A DNA stretch of 64,000 nucleotides. It comes from Paragonimus skrjabini miyazakii (taxonomy: Eukaryota > Platyhelminthes > Trematoda > Plagiorchiida > Troglotrematidae). Both the position numbers and the translations under genes were made by a program. Positions 11,362-25,048 of this stretch are shown here, piece by piece. Within the stretch, counting starts at the first letter, position 1. Every line of letters starts with the position of its first letter. Below the pieces are notes generated by a model. The model was not told the DNA's origin, did not search any database, and was given only the letters and a program-made list of their open reading frames with translations. Location: contig JTDE01000163.1 in NCBI GenBank assembly GCA_014338405.1, positions 205,002 through 269,001 on the forward strand. The letters are read 5' to 3'.

Positions 11362-14300
11362 CTGCACGATGTGTGAATGCATGGATGTGAATATCAGGCA
11401 TATCTATCTTCATGAAATCGTAGATAAGCTCCCATAAAGATGGTCCATCGACCCATAAGAAGCAACATGTTATTAAATAAAATCTGAAAGAAATGGTAGC
11501 ACCGGCCAAAAATGAATTTGAGAAGCTTATGAAAAACAAAAGTGATAAAACGGCGGAATTCGTTAGTCCCGATACCACAGCTACCTGACTGCTATTTGTG
11601 ATCTGTTAACCCGTACGTGACAATTAACACAAGCAGAAAGCAGCGCATTTTCAACAAGAAACAGTTCGACTATTAGGCATTTTGTACTCGGACTTTCTTA
11701 ACTAACAGGTCCACTGTAGGCGGTCTGAACTTGACTGGAACAAAATATCATGACACCAATGTGAGCCCATGAACGGTAACGTTGACGCAGCTTTTCCGGC
11801 AAAAGATAGTGTAAGTTAACTTGCAGTTTTTTGTTTAATTCTTATTTAATTTTAAAATTTTGTTAGACTGCAGACACCTGCATCTGAAGTGATGCATTCT
11901 GCAACTATAACCCTAAATTTTATTACATCGGACATAATGAGGGATTACTGATGAGTAGTCTGGGATTTCGTTAACTTCAAGTTAACCATCATAAATTCGA
12001 TCTTAGCCTTCACATTCCATTAAACTTTCCAGCCACCCTTGTTCGAAATGTGAGGACTGAGATGAAATGTATTGACCATCGTCTGCTTGACCCAATTCGT
12101 ATCGATAACAAAGTATCAACAGAAGCTGATCACAAGAAAGATAGGCAAATTTATGCAGGTTGATGGAGAGAACTAGCGACAACTTGTATTTCAGCCAGTT
12201 CTCCGTTCATCAGCGTCTTGTTCACTGGTTATTGTATAAGAGAATGGGCATACGATGGTATGAACAACTAGATCACTGATAAGTGCTAAATAACTTATGA
12301 ATTGACCACCTATCGTATTTACTGATGGTTCTCCTATTTATGTAGACATATTGAGTGGTTTCTTCTGAAATTAACAATACACGCTGATTAGGCTTTTGCG
12401 CGACGTGCTTGAGATGACCAGTGTGTTACTTTGATTACAGTGAGCACAAACAGACCGATGTCACTACATATTAAACCTCATTCGCCTGTAAGTAGTAGTC
12501 TGGTTGTCTAGCTACCTCACAAAACACCACGGTAACTGTCCTGTGAGATCCATCCGTTTATCTCGTTGTCGTAACCTATATAGATGTAAGTCACAGCTGT
12601 TGTTTGGTCTGTTGAATGCTGTTTTTGTTACTTACACACTGTAACCAGATTGAGATCGGAGCATTATTCTGTTCTTGAAAATATCGCCAACTGAAATACC
12701 CCGGAACCATACGTACACCCATGGCACTTGTAAGAGATAGAAACCACATCCTTCAGTAGGAAACATAATAGCAACCCTGTTGAATTACAACTAGCCTGAT
12801 CACGCGTTGATTGCACGGTTATCCAGCCAAGCATACAAAACTGTTCTTGTGGGCGATTTACCTTAATGATGATCTTTGGGAAATGTGTTTCTGTTAAAAG
12901 TTATCTCGGTGATTAAAGTCAACGAGAATGGAGAAGATTATCGATATACTAGCGTGACGTTTGGTGTTGAAAGATTTTGCGAAAACTATTGAACAGTGAG
13001 ATAATTAAAAGTTGGCTATAACGGGGTATAAACATATCTCAAAATATAATTCACCCACAAGTACGTGTATATATCCTGAACCAGATATGTGTGTTTATCG
13101 TCGATTCGGCTGAGCTGGTCGAAACAAGCAAATAGTAGACGAAAACTCTCTGCAGCAGACGGAAAAATTAGGGTATGCAGGACTCCTATTCGATGATGCT
13201 TTTAAAGCTTAACATTGAAAATTACAGATTCGAGTTACCCCCTGCAGTCACTAAAAAAACAGAAGCAAAGAATGTACATTTGATTATTTTCAAATTTCGC
13301 TGAAGCAATGAAATAAATGCTTGATATTCTTTAGAATATAATCTTATTTCTCATTATTCAACTTTCAGCCTTGTTCATGATCATTTAAATGACGGTCATA
13401 AGATCGTTTCGGAAGTTAGGAGTTCCTGGGTTCCAGCCCCTGTTCTCCAGCGTTTGTTGACCTCCTAACAACCAGATAATGTTCTATTACAATAGTGCTG
13501 TTGTATAACTGTAAATGATGAGTGATGTTTTGTTGACTGGCTATTTATTCAACTTTTATTACCCTTCAATCCAAATTTTATGTCACAAAATGTGATCGCC
13601 AACCGTCTAGTAATAATTACGTAATCTGTGTAACATGTCGCGTGCATCTGAGTAGTTTGTATCATTGTACAAAACTAACAGCAGTTTAAGTAAGACCCTG
13701 AAACATGAGCACCCCTTTAGTTGGCTGGCTTATACAAAACAAAGTCATTTTACTCACTGTGTCTCACTCACACGGATTAGGTTCTTCCGGAGTGAGTGTC
13801 CAATAAAGAAGACCACTACCACTTAGCCACATTCACACTCATCAGAAGTATTTGTTTTTTTGAGAAGTTATGTACTCATTACTTAACGCTGAAAAGATTA
13901 ATTTGAGTAAAGTTGTTCTTGTTAGTCAGTAGTGGACTACTAGTGTTGCTACTGCACACATATACACTTTATTGTCAGAGTCGGAGAATGTAAAACGGCA
14001 TAGGCACCTACCATCAATCAGTGAGTAGAACAGAAAGTTAATTTGTTAACAAGACAGGCAAAACTGTTTTACCATACTTTCGTTGCACTAAATATAGTTT
14101 GCTTAACTTCAAAGAAGTTTCATTTGGTTGACAAACCTAATTAGTTGGAGCTGCTTTCTTTTGTTAGATTGTGAATACAACTCAAATTCAATCATGATAT
14201 CAGTTCCCACTTTCTGAAAGCTCATCAGTGCAGCAGTGCGCACCATCACCTAAGTGAAGTTAGTGACAGTTTGGCCAACATTAGATAGATCTGTTGAAAA

Positions 14301-15270
14301 ACTTCATTAAACTACCTGTTAATGGAATGTAAACGGAATAAATCGAGACACTCACACTCAACTGAACTCCGATACACGTTTTCATAGGGACAACATAGCC
14401 TGACTTAATGGTCAACATTCCGGGTCGTTTTTGCAACTGCTTAAATTAGATATGAAGTGAAAATGTTACATTCATCTTATACCCTACCGTGAGGAACCAA
14501 CTAGGATGTTTAAATTTAGCTTATTTACGATTTAGTTTTGGTATGTAAAAGTTTGGAATGTTTCCAATCGTAAATTCTAAACTGTGCGCACAATGGATAT
14601 TTACCTTTACGTCAGCGTCTGAGCTGGATTACTTCTAAACGAAACACTAGACATAGTCTACGATCTCGTTGTGTCTCATTTGCAATGCTCGTCTCTATTC
14701 AAAATTGGGTTTTGATTCTGAGAGTGTTATGCTTTGCAACGCTCTTGTTCGGTCCTAGTCTACCTACTTCATATAAGATATAATCTGATAACTACTTCCA
14801 AATTTTCAACCACAAGCTTCATATGTGTTATTCTAACCGTCCGACTGAATAACCAGAACATGTAATATAGATCTTATTGATTCGAGTCAATCATTCAGTG
14901 CTCAGGAATTTTCTGTGTAATGAAAGCAATTGAACTGAGAACAACACTTCGCCTTTTCTCAAAAGCCATTGCACCTGAACAGTTAGACGCTATGGTTCTT
15001 TCAGGTATGATGAAAGAAACAGTGGTAAATTGGTTTAGTATGTTGTAAAAAATCTCGTGAATTTTTGCCGCATCCATCACTCACTGAATGCCATATTCCA
15101 AATACCACACAGTTAGACGAATAGAAAAACGGTCATCGGAGATTTTTTTGAAAAAACAAGGATTGACTCCCAGTAACACCGAATTTGTCCATTGCTGGAG
15201 AAGACTGACACACTGGTCCTTCTTTGTATGGCACTGGCGAACTTCACAAAGTGTCAGCGTTAGGCCTTAG
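11362..15270. other. No gene recognised
   Basis: A possible 47-nt plus exon (12441-12487, between TTTGATTACAG and CCT|GTAAGT) is the only splice-bounded frame I noticed. It is too short to call. The rest is AT-rich with short frames only. Confidence 0.4.
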
Positions 15271-15840
15271 AAAGTGCGTGTATCAGACTCAGAAACTGCC
15301 CGTACCTTCATAATGTTGAATCTTATTACATCAAGTAGGTCTCAAACAAAATTTAATCAATTAAGACTAGCAATCGAGCAGGTTAAAGCAAGAAGGCGTT
15401 GTTATGGTATTACTCAGGAAGCTTATGTAGAGGAACGCTAGTGAATCTGGCCGGGATCATTGCTGAAATATCGTGTCATTCTGCCTGAACAATGTCGACA
15501 CTATATGAATGTTAACTCTAGATTAACCAGACAGTTAACCGGAGAGCAACACCTACACAAATTGAATCACCACCATTGGGCAGACGACTAAGCCATTGAT
15601 TATTTCTGCATACACATTTGCGGACCCCTTCAGTTAACTTGATGAAACTCACCTGTGGTTCAGCAGTTCACCTTTTCGTGCTTCAGTTCATCTTTTTGGC
15701 TCTGGTCCAGCTCGATTGAATTGTGTTCAGTATGATAAAGGTATGGTGGTAGGTGTATAACCGGATAACGACTAACCAAATGAGCCACATTCATCAAAGG
15801 ACATTCGATTCATAAATACAGATGAACAAACAACAAGGGT

Positions 15841-16669
15841 AAACGAAAGCTAATAGAACTAGCAGTCGAGCAGATCCGAGAGTTGACTCGTAAAAGAAAG
15901 GGTAGCCAGTTCTATCCACCATTTAGACTATCTCTGTCTGACGAGTCTAAACCAAGACGAAACCGGTGGTGGGGTGTCAGCTTGAAGGTGAGCGTGAAGA
16001 AAAATTTAACGCGATAGCAAATTTCCGTATTACGTTCGAGTCAGTAAACCTTTGATGCTATAAGTGGGTGAAGGTGTAGCGATCGTATCGGTTGGAGACT
16101 TCAAGTCTTCTTGTATTATTGGGTTGAAGTGAAGCAGTACCTCTAGTGCAGATACTACAGTCAATCAATACTCCCACACAAGATGTTTCGAACAATCAGA
16201 CGAAACAGCGGCCGGAGCGTCACTTCTTTCTAGGAAGATGAACACCACAGATGCACTACAACAAATACGAAACTCCGATGTGATGTTGCGTTTTGAACTA
16301 GCTGAACGAAAAATGTTTAGCTGACTTTGAATGTTATCATCGTTTTATGCCAGTTATGCTGGCTTTATCCAAATCATTTTGTTTGAAGGCATTTTTCGGT
16401 CCAACTCTTTTTGTGTCAGTATGCTTAGTATGTTAGGTAGCGGAAATCCGTTTGTGCACGTACAATCACTGTTGGATTTCGACAGTATCTAGGTTGTGAA
16501 TCCATTTCTGGCCACAGCGTGAATTTGACAGGTGGTATGAAGCGGTTCTGACTTGCACCCAAGAAGATATGCTTCTCGGTGGTGTGAGAAAGATGTTTCG
16601 GATGTATCCTGGGTTGGTTTGTGCGATTCAACTGATGAAGAGAGATTGTGTCAGCCATCATCCAGGAAG
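15841..16669 (+). CDS. Two candidate exons, unknown protein
   Basis: Exon one ends at 15987 with a strong donor (AAG|GTGAGC). It reads KLIELAVEQIRELTRKRKGS then SQFYPPFRLSLSDESKPRR; its start is unclear but the frame is open from 15829. Exon two, 16518-16669, has a good acceptor (CATTTCTGGCCACAG) and a strong donor (GAAG|GTATGT). It reads REFDRWYEAVLTCTQEDMLL then KMFRMYPGLVCAIQLMKRD. Both junction phases are zero, so the exons join cleanly. A related-looking motif (LRLAIEQVKARRR) occurs in the same frame at 15361-15399, followed by stops, and may be a decayed duplicate or chance. No domain is recognised. Confidence 0.3.
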
Positions 16670-18761
16670 GTATGTCACTTATTTCCTACTTCCCTACGGA
16701 GTAAATCACCCGTTTATTGAGTAAGAGAGTTGATGACAGATAGATCTGTCAAAGACTGTCACAAGTACTAATAATATATTGCACAGTATGGGCAGGGTAG
16801 AGTGGCGGCCTGCTTTTCAGATAGTCATGTAGGCCAACACCGTGGAACACGATGCATAAACTGTTGTGAAACGCATACAATTTCCTAGTCCCATCCTCCA
16901 GCTTATTACAGATCGATCTGATTGGCTATAAACCCTTGAAATGGAGGGCATGGTTTTGTGTCGAATGATTCGTGATTAGACGGTCGTTTTTAGCAATACA
17001 GCTACGCACAGACACCCGAAGTAGAGTTGCTTATTATGCGTCGCTCTTCACATTGTCAAATATCAGGAGTTGAACACAGAACTATGGATTTGTATACTCA
17101 AAGTATATCTTCCAATAATTTTGATTATACGTCATGGTAGACAGCGGTTTTCAACATGGGTACTTCGCACCGTTCGATTCCCAACTGGGGAAAGACGATG
17201 AAATTAAGGAAGACTAAAAACTGGTTGCATACAATAAGGTGTAAGTTGGCTTGGTTGCAAGGTGTAGGCGCATAGATACTAAAGGTTTGAGCTTCACTGC
17301 ATTCATCTACACGCCCGGATCTCAGTTCTTTTCATTACTGTGAAACACCTAAGCCCCGATGACTGACTGAGACGCTACCGTTAATGAAGATGGCGAAAGA
17401 CCTGCTTGGATAATCATCCAGATACCTAGGTGCATTCGTAGTGTTCACTTCCCAGTATTCAGAAACATTGATTGTATTAGCGTTTATCTCTGCTTCCGAA
17501 GAAAGTTTTTGCTATTTAGCATATTCAGTAAATAGATGGAAAAGATATGAATATTATAAACTTCCTTGATGAGTTAAATTCAACAATACTGGTTGCAAAA
17601 CGTATCTGGAAAAGAAAGTTTCACGGATCTGACTGGATTGAAAGTAATACTCACAAATAAGCTTAGTAGTCGGTAAATAATGTTTGTTGGGCAGTTTGCA
17701 TAACTGTAGTTTAGCAGTGAGACTTTGGATTACTTCCATTTGTAGGAATTTCCGATATTCAACAAGACATCATGAGATATTTTGTTTCTGACGTTGCGAT
17801 TCGTCTTCGATGAGGCCTTCTGATGTAAGATGAGGTATTCTGCACTGAGTATCTTTCATCATCCAGTGTGTTATTGAATCTCTTACCTAAGTAAGTTTAC
17901 GCCTCAGGCGTTCTCCATCTTCCTCTTTCGCTCATAGTTTCGAAACTATAGGTCAGCTGATACATAGGGTGTTTCGTAGATAACTTTTTAAACGGGGTTT
18001 GGGTTTCTGAAGTCAGCACCTTTAATCTCAACTTCTCCTGTGTCAGGTATTAGCATCCGCCTAATTCCGAATCGCGCTAATTGGTAAGTGCAAATTGAGA
18101 GTTAATAACAACATAATTGATCAAGGAACAAACGCTGAAAGACTAATGTAATAAAGTATGGACTAAAGTCTCGCCAAACTGTATCGAACTGAAAAAGCAT
18201 AAGCCAACAGAACAACGGGGAAAATACACTTCACTGTCATTCGATTAAAAAATGGAACAAACTCCGATGGACATGTGAAAAAAGGGAATGAATTGGACTT
18301 GATTCATAAACCGCTTATGTGAAGGTGTGGACAAATGGGGGGTGGCTACAATTTGAAGGCGAACAATTAAATCCCAAGGAAGAGTAAGACTTCACCTGTA
18401 TGACCTGCATTCATCCACGGCACAACCCTGTTAATTACAGTCAGATCGCAAGCAACCCAGTCAAACAACGACAACACGCATACAACTAAACCGCAATAAG
18501 CACTGCAGAGGAGCAAATTCAGGTCAACTCTGTCTACCTCATTACAGGATTCTTTTTGTTTCTTACTGTTCAGTACTTAGAAGGTCATCTCTTTCATTTT
18601 CCTTCAAAGTTAGTTGGGGGCATGGCACGGTGGGTTTGTATCACTGCTGTGTGACCTAGCCATCAGAATCCATGTATCCGTGGGGTTTACACAAATGAAC
18701 TTAATAAATCCTGATATTCCAAAACCTGTCATCCAGCTTGCTTATTTCTTGCGCGTATATA
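16670..18761. other. Possible introns; two micro-exon candidates
   Basis: Short splice-bounded frames occur at 17867-17890 (phase-compatible with 16669) and 18047-18083 (excellent pyrimidine tract CTTCTCCTGTGTCAG, donor TTG|GTAAGT). Both are too short to be secure. Otherwise I see nothing. Confidence 0.25.
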
Positions 18762-19526
18762 CGAGGGGGAGTCAAAAAGTAATGCCAATGTTTTTACTTC
18801 CGGTGAAGTTTTTCATAAAATTACCTGAATTTTTTCCCAGTTATAAATGATTATATCATTTACGTTATGTAATAGTTTGTTTCTTACTTCTCATGTTTTT
18901 ACACTCACAAGGAAAATTCAAATTGGCTGCCCCCGTAGAGTTGCGTCAAAAACAAAAAGCAGTGATTGAATTCCTTGTTGTTGAGGGAGAAACCCCAGGA
19001 ACATTCACAGACGATTAGCAAATATGTTTGAGGACAATACTGTAGATTATAGCAATGTATGCATGTGGGTTCGTCGTTTGAAAGTTGAAAAGGTGGGAAC
19101 TATGAGCGTAGCCGATAAACCCTGTTGTGAACTTCTTGAACAAAGTCAAAGAGACAACACCTTCTTTCAAAGACTCGTAACAGGTGATGAAACATGGGTT
19201 TATCGTTATGAACCGGACTCAAAGAGGAAGTCAATGAAATGGCGCCATGAAAAAGAGTTTGAGAGGCAAACATTATTCTAGTGACGAGGAAGTGAAAACC
19301 ACAGTGAAGAAGTGGTTCAAAGAACAGACAACAAAGTTTTACGAGGCAGGGATACATGCGCTCATTCAAAGATGAAACGTTGCTATTGAGCGTAACGGTG
19401 ACTATGTTGAGAAGTAGGGATGTGATTCACAGAGAACCAGCTTTATTTTAATGTATACTACATGTTCCCGTGTTGGTAATTATATCTGTTCGAAATAAAT
19501 TGGCATCACTTTTTGACTCCCCCTCG
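18762..19526 (+). mobile_element. Internally deleted mariner-family DNA transposon
   Basis: Terminal inverted repeats CGAGGGGGAGTCAAAAAGT… at 18762-18787 and 19501-19526 differ by one base over 26 bp, and both ends abut TA (18760-18761, 19527-19528), the mariner target duplication. Inside, transposase remnants are readable in order: a helix-turn-helix stretch (ELRQKQKAVIEFLVVEGE, then DNTVDYSNVCMWVRRLK after a stop), the catalytic-block piece VTGDETWVYRYEPDSKRKS, and the C-terminal piece DEEVKTTVKKWFKEQ. At 765 bp it is well short of the usual roughly 1.3 kb. The region carrying the later catalytic aspartates is absent and stops interrupt the frame. The copy is non-autonomous, but its ends look usable in trans. 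Confidence 0.92.
19024..19281 (+). pseudogene. Mariner transposase fragment
   Basis: This is the longest surviving open piece of the transposase: part of the DNA-binding region (DYSNVCMWVRRLK) fused by an internal deletion to the first catalytic block (GDETWVYRYEP, with its aspartate) and WRHEKEF. The upstream N-terminus is separated by a TAG. The C-terminal DEEVKTTVKKWF piece follows a stop in an adjacent stretch. It cannot encode an active enzyme. Confidence 0.85.
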
Positions 19527-19528
19527 TA

Positions 19529-22431
19529 ATAAGTGAGGTTGGCAACTGACTGTAAACACTAACTGCACAAAACATTCACTACATCCAAAATCTACGATCA
19601 AGAGCGACAACCTTTTGCCATCTTGAAGTGTAACTGCTCGAGTTGTGATTTCACATATAGAACCTTTAAGCTTGAGTAAAGTATCTATCTGACACAAGTT
19701 GAAGAAGTGTTTACCAGCTGCAAGAATACAAACCCTAATTTTCTTCCCAGTCAATCACGATATTAAAATACAGTTGCACAATGACAAAAATCAATCAACG
19801 AGGTCTACAGTTTTGTTTTCTACATTATAAACAATATTTATGTCACAGTCTTCGAACAACTGCTCGCAAATTGTAGCCACAGTGTTAATAAAATTCACGC
19901 GTTCCTTAACACGAAAACAGCCGGCCGACATCAAGTGGAATAAGTACGATCATCATCGTACACAGACAATGATTCTGACGACAACAACGATAGCAATGAT
20001 CGGTACTCCCGTTTACCTGTCGCACAACCGGTGAACTGGTAGCCCTAGGTTAGAGGTAAAAGAGGAGAAAATGATGGGGTTTAGATTCATCTAAAGCTGT
20101 GCACCATCTCAGGGATCAAAATTTGGGCTAACTGCACCGGGCAGGCGGACAACCAAATTGTGTTGGTGTTTGCAGGACAGTTTTTATTCAACGTTGTATG
20201 CCACGCTTCTCGTTATTTATCCACACGTCATAGATAGCGCAGTCAGTGGGCAACAACACTGGCTTCAGTGAACGAGATTAGTTATAAGTTGTCTCAACAG
20301 ACTGTGATTCAGTATGATTTCAAATTAGTAGAAACAACGTCATCTGGATTGGTGACATTTTCTCTCATGTATTATTAATTATTCCCCAGGTTGCGTTTCA
20401 TGTTGACCAGTCGTGACCTCTTATAAGATAAGGAAACCGACAACAGTTTACCTGATAACCAAAACCGACTGACCAATACGAATTTAACTGTGCATAGAAA
20501 TCCATTAGGTAAATATGTATGTAACCAAACACTTGTATCTGCCTCGGTACCAGTATATGGTGCCGTTAAAATCTCAGAAGCTGGGTGAAAATTAGGTCCG
20601 AATTTAGTGCACGTTAAAATGTCTCTACCGAATGTCAGTGATATGATGAAATATGGAAGACCTTCACATCACGGTTGACCGTACGACAATGGCTTGTCAA
20701 GGTTTGAGAGGAAAAGTAAGTCAAGTTTGCACTGGTTGTCAGCGTAGCGGCACTCCAACTGAGGCTCAAAAACAGGTCGCTGCTATTCACGAGAAACTTT
20801 TCCTGAGAGCGAAAACTTGTTCATTTTACCTCTGATCCAGAAAACGGGCATAACTGACAAATTTCTTCCGGCATACGAAAATGCGTTTATAATTTGACGT
20901 TCATTGATCCCCATGGGATTACAGTGATTATTCTTGCCGCCGCAATTTTTAGCAACAAAATTTTTCTTCATCACTTTGGTACTGCGAACGTTTCAATAAA
21001 TCGGTGTGTGTAAAACTTAGGACAGTAAAAATATCTAACATAGAATGCCCATTTTATTAGTCGTTTAAAATATTGGGAATTACGAACACCAATACATAAT
21101 GGGTCGTTGAAATTATATCAACCTACCACATTAAACCATGCTTCAGTGGAAATCATTATATATATATAAAGTAATTTATGTCCAATGTACGGGTCAGTCC
21201 TGGTGCGAAAGGTGGACAAAGCTCCCATCCATAGTGTCATTGACATAAGGCCTGACATGAATTGAGTATCACATGATGTTAGGCAAAATGAAAACAACGG
21301 GTGTGATCAGTTAGCTAGTGCACTGGATCAAATCTCAACCGGAAACTGTCGTATAGATAATCGACCAGATTTATCTAACTATTTGGCCTGTGCGCGTATT
21401 GACTGACCAACGGTATGTTAAATGGAAGTTGAGGACAAAACTGAAGGACAATTCTGTAGATGATGATGCAGGTTATTGAGATTTAAACTGAACCTTTTAT
21501 GGGATGTATGCTAACTGCTCAGTGATTTAATGCCCTTCACACAGCATTCTTGCTGACATTTCAGTCATTACTTTGAGTAGACAGAGATTCTTAATATGAA
21601 CATAAAGCGGGTTGTTATCTTGGAGAAAGAGTTGTAACTAGAACCACGGATAACCAGTAAGCGCAGTACCGCATTCAATAGAAAAGATACTTATTGGTAT
21701 TGCAATTCTTTTCGCTAACAATCACTTTAACAGATTTTAACCTGAAACATATGGGATATCTCATCTAAGCAGTCGATCCTTTGAATGACTCAGCAAATTC
21801 CATATGAGACAAGAAGACTGGTTGGTGGGTGAAAGTAAATGTAAAATTTCTGAGCTCCCAGAGTAGCTTTCAGTTCAGCCTTTAAAGCGCTTGCTGAATT
21901 TTGGCATGTTATTTCCATCTAAAGTTCGAATCCATTCGAAGCTAATGTTTTTCACAACTGGGACTCTTTTATCAAGTAGGCCTCCCAACCTGTTCAAGTG
22001 TTACAAATGTCCGATGACTGCCTTACAAAAATGATGACAGAATATGCTGTTCATGGCCTCCAGATAAGACCCTATATTCTACGCCAGAGCATAAGTAATG
22101 ACGGTCAAGAAATGACGCTCATTCATATAGATATGATAATCCAAATTTCTTGTGCATACCGAGTGGATGAGAGAAACTGAAGTTCAGATACCAACCTAGA
22201 TAAGTTGGTTTTCGAGACAGAGTAAATCAGAATCATCATCAACTTTAACAGTGCAATCTGAAAAAGTGACTGAGTGCACTTCCGTTGCAGTTGCAATATA
22301 TACACAAGATTGTTGCATTTTCAGCTGAAGAACTGCATAATTTGATTACAGGTCATCTGTTTTTTCATTGCGTATGCTACGTAACTAAGACAAACCCACA
22401 TGACTTCTGTCCTTTTCATAGTGTAAATATA
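19529..22431. other. No gene recognised
   Basis: The only candidate is a 60-codon plus frame at 20653-20835 (MEDLHITVDRTTMACQGLRG) containing GGAAAA|GTAAGT at 20713-20720. It could be a small exon, but support is thin. Confidence 0.35.
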
Positions 22432-22495
22432 TCACAACACTCCAGGAGGAGTTTATCCGAGATGGTTGAAACATGGAGTATTACAACTAGCTGGT
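22432..22495 (+). repeat. Decayed copy of the 10.0-kb retroposon
   Basis: ATCACAACACTCC, then GAGATGGTTGAAACATGGAG, then TATTACAACTAGCTGGTA aligns with the insert at 10013. The CTGAGGA element is mutated here and no flanking duplication is visible. This is the most diverged of the three copies. Confidence 0.6.
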
Positions 22496-24246
22496 ATCTG
22501 TCTGTTCTTCTCAGTCTATGAACTTCCTATCTGAAGTTGATTACAGTGGGACGCTATCATTATGTGACCTAATTTACTCAATTTTCCGACATACTTTGGA
22601 AATATTTAGAACAATTGTCCTCACTAATAATTTGCTTCTGTTAAAAGTAAGTTCATTCTTCTTGGTAAAAAATAAACAACCAGACGCTTAGTACACTTGT
22701 ACTTTTATGATATAATACCGTACACAGCTTTGTCAATTCAATTTTTACAAGACAATCAATATCTTTTCTAAACTTTTTGCCGATCTTGATAATTTTTCTC
22801 ATAGTTCTTGCAGAATACACTAAAATAATTACCACTCCGTTGTCATTTACGAAAATTGGTGCCTACGAACTTCCATCTGATTTTACGTCTTTTTACTGGA
22901 GATTAAAAAGCGGGAATCCTAGCTGAATTAATTTGAATTGCGTTTGTCTGGAACAAGCATGAGACAGTTTACTTTGCATCTATGCCAAATGGCACACGAC
23001 GCTGAGGTAGTGTATAAATAACAGCATCAACGTTGTAGTTCACAACAGAATGTATTATCTTACCTATTTCCGAAATACAGATGGCCCAGTGTGTTTCAGA
23101 TAAAGAATTGCGCTTGCCCGACGGTGTACTTTGAAGTTACGGAAAATGAAATTCACTTTGCATATAAGTTTCCACCTATTAAGGAGGCTTTGTTTCAGTC
23201 CGATGGACCAATCTTACAAGATTAAACAGCGTTGTTTAGGAAAGTCGAGATAATATTTCTCCATTTACTCAAATCAATTACAGAGCACATTCATTATTCA
23301 CATATATGCAAGTTATTTTGGAAAGAAGTATCGTAACGTTCATCTGTGCCTACCACCAGATCAGTAATTCATTCAGAGATAAAACGTGCAAAGATACACT
23401 AGAAGGCGAACTTTTTGTGATACAAACAGGGGGCAGGGTCAAATAAACCTAACTTCTACTTAAATGGTGAAATTCTGAGCTTGAAAAGAAACCAGTTCAT
23501 ACGAAACTTGCACACGAATAATACAAAAGAGTAACGTGAATATTAGCTAAAGATATCATTATTTTAAACAAAAGCACTCTTGAATATTGTGGCCAACATT
23601 TGAACGCATCAACCGGTTTAAGTTGGACATCATCAACAAACGGTCAGATTGCTGGTTGATGAATATGTCCCCTAAATCTTGGAACTAAATATAATATATG
23701 GAGCACTAGCATATTACCTGTGGGCTGTCGTTCGTAATCAGCTCTCACAATGGACACAATCATTCTAAGGTGAATCTCCGTGTAGTTGTGGAAACTGTAT
23801 GGGTTCTATAAAATAAACCCTAACCGGTTATTTAGTATCGGTTCTCTGTATTCAGACATAAAGCTTAGGGATCGCGTTCCCATTACTATTGAAAAACATT
23901 TAGTCGAATGAGTAAACAAAACCTTTTAAGTAATTGCTTACTATATTGAAATCAATTAAATCTTCCACACTGAGTGATAACTCATCGGTGTGTGCTTCGC
24001 CGGTAAATAGTCAGCTGATATAAACTGAAAATTACACGTACACAATCATGGCTGTCGATTCCAGAGATAGTTCTCCGGCCTGCCCCTTTCAGTTAACCCG
24101 GATGTTTGATTTTATCTTAAACTAATTAGCTAGTGTGTGCATACTCCTATCTAATTTTGTGAACAAAGAGTTGTTTCGGAGAAAAACCTAGGTAGTTGTA
24201 CGTTTTGCGTTGTGTTCTATGAACCGAAAAATCACAAATTGTGAGC
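22496..24246. other. No gene recognised
   Basis: Short frames only, no recognisable repeat and no convincing splice-bounded coding segment. Confidence 0.4.
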
Positions 24247-24392
24247 ATGCGTGAATGTGGTGGTAATCATAAACTTCGATACAAATGTCCAGAGGGAGGA
24301 CGTTACAATGAAAGGCAGGAAAACAAGATAGACCAGCTATGCAAGAGGCCTACCTGGATAAAATATTACACACACTTTTTATCCTCTGAACT
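24247..24392 (+). CDS. Candidate exon, unknown Cys-containing protein
   Basis: The frame is open from 24224. From the ATG at 24247 it reads MRECGGNHKLRYKCPEGGRY then QLCKRPTWIKYYTHFL, and ends at a strong donor (GAACT|GTAAGT). There is no clear pyrimidine-rich acceptor immediately upstream, so either this is a first coding exon or the true acceptor is the AG at 24244-24245. No family is recognised. Composition is protein-like, but about 50 open codons is not significant on its own. Confidence 0.25.
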
Positions 24393-25048
24393 GTAAGTCT
24401 GATAATACGGTACATGGAAGTTGGGTACGATAAACAGTCGACCACTAAAAAGTTCCCATTCGCAGAAGTACCTATGTACGTTTTCCGCGACTATTTCAAT
24501 AAGATACCTCTCAGGAAGCTTCTCACTCGTGTGGTGCAATCTAAGAGAGTGCCACTGACATTCAAAGGCAACGCGTAGACACAGAAATCATACACTGCAC
24601 TCCAAACATAGTACGAAACTTTAAACTTGCAGACTGTAACTGAGCCTGACCAGCGTACGTTTAGTGTTCAATTCCGAGGCGTGGGTGTGCCCCAAAAATG
24701 TGAATGTGCATCTTTTCCATGTCAGTTAGTCCTTAATAATCCATTTATGTGCCCACTGCTGTAGTCCGACGCCAGTTGTTGACCAAACCCGGTTAAACGT
24801 CTTGTTCACGTAAGTTTCCGCATGAGGTTTTAGTGTTTCGGATTCTGCTTCCTGTTTCGCTTTGCTAGTGCGATCTACTTCAGTCGCCTCAGTTGATAAA
24901 GGCAGTGCAGTACACATTCATTCGCGCTGACTAAACCTCAGCGTTTGGCGGCAACCTACTTGGAAACACTTTAGGCCTGATTCAACAAAAATGCACACAA
25001 AATCAATAGTCAAAAGGACAGTGAATACAGACTTTAATTTGACCGCCC

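Noticed and set aside
18614..18850. 78-codon plus frame
   Set aside because: It runs into the mariner terminal repeat and so is not a host gene.
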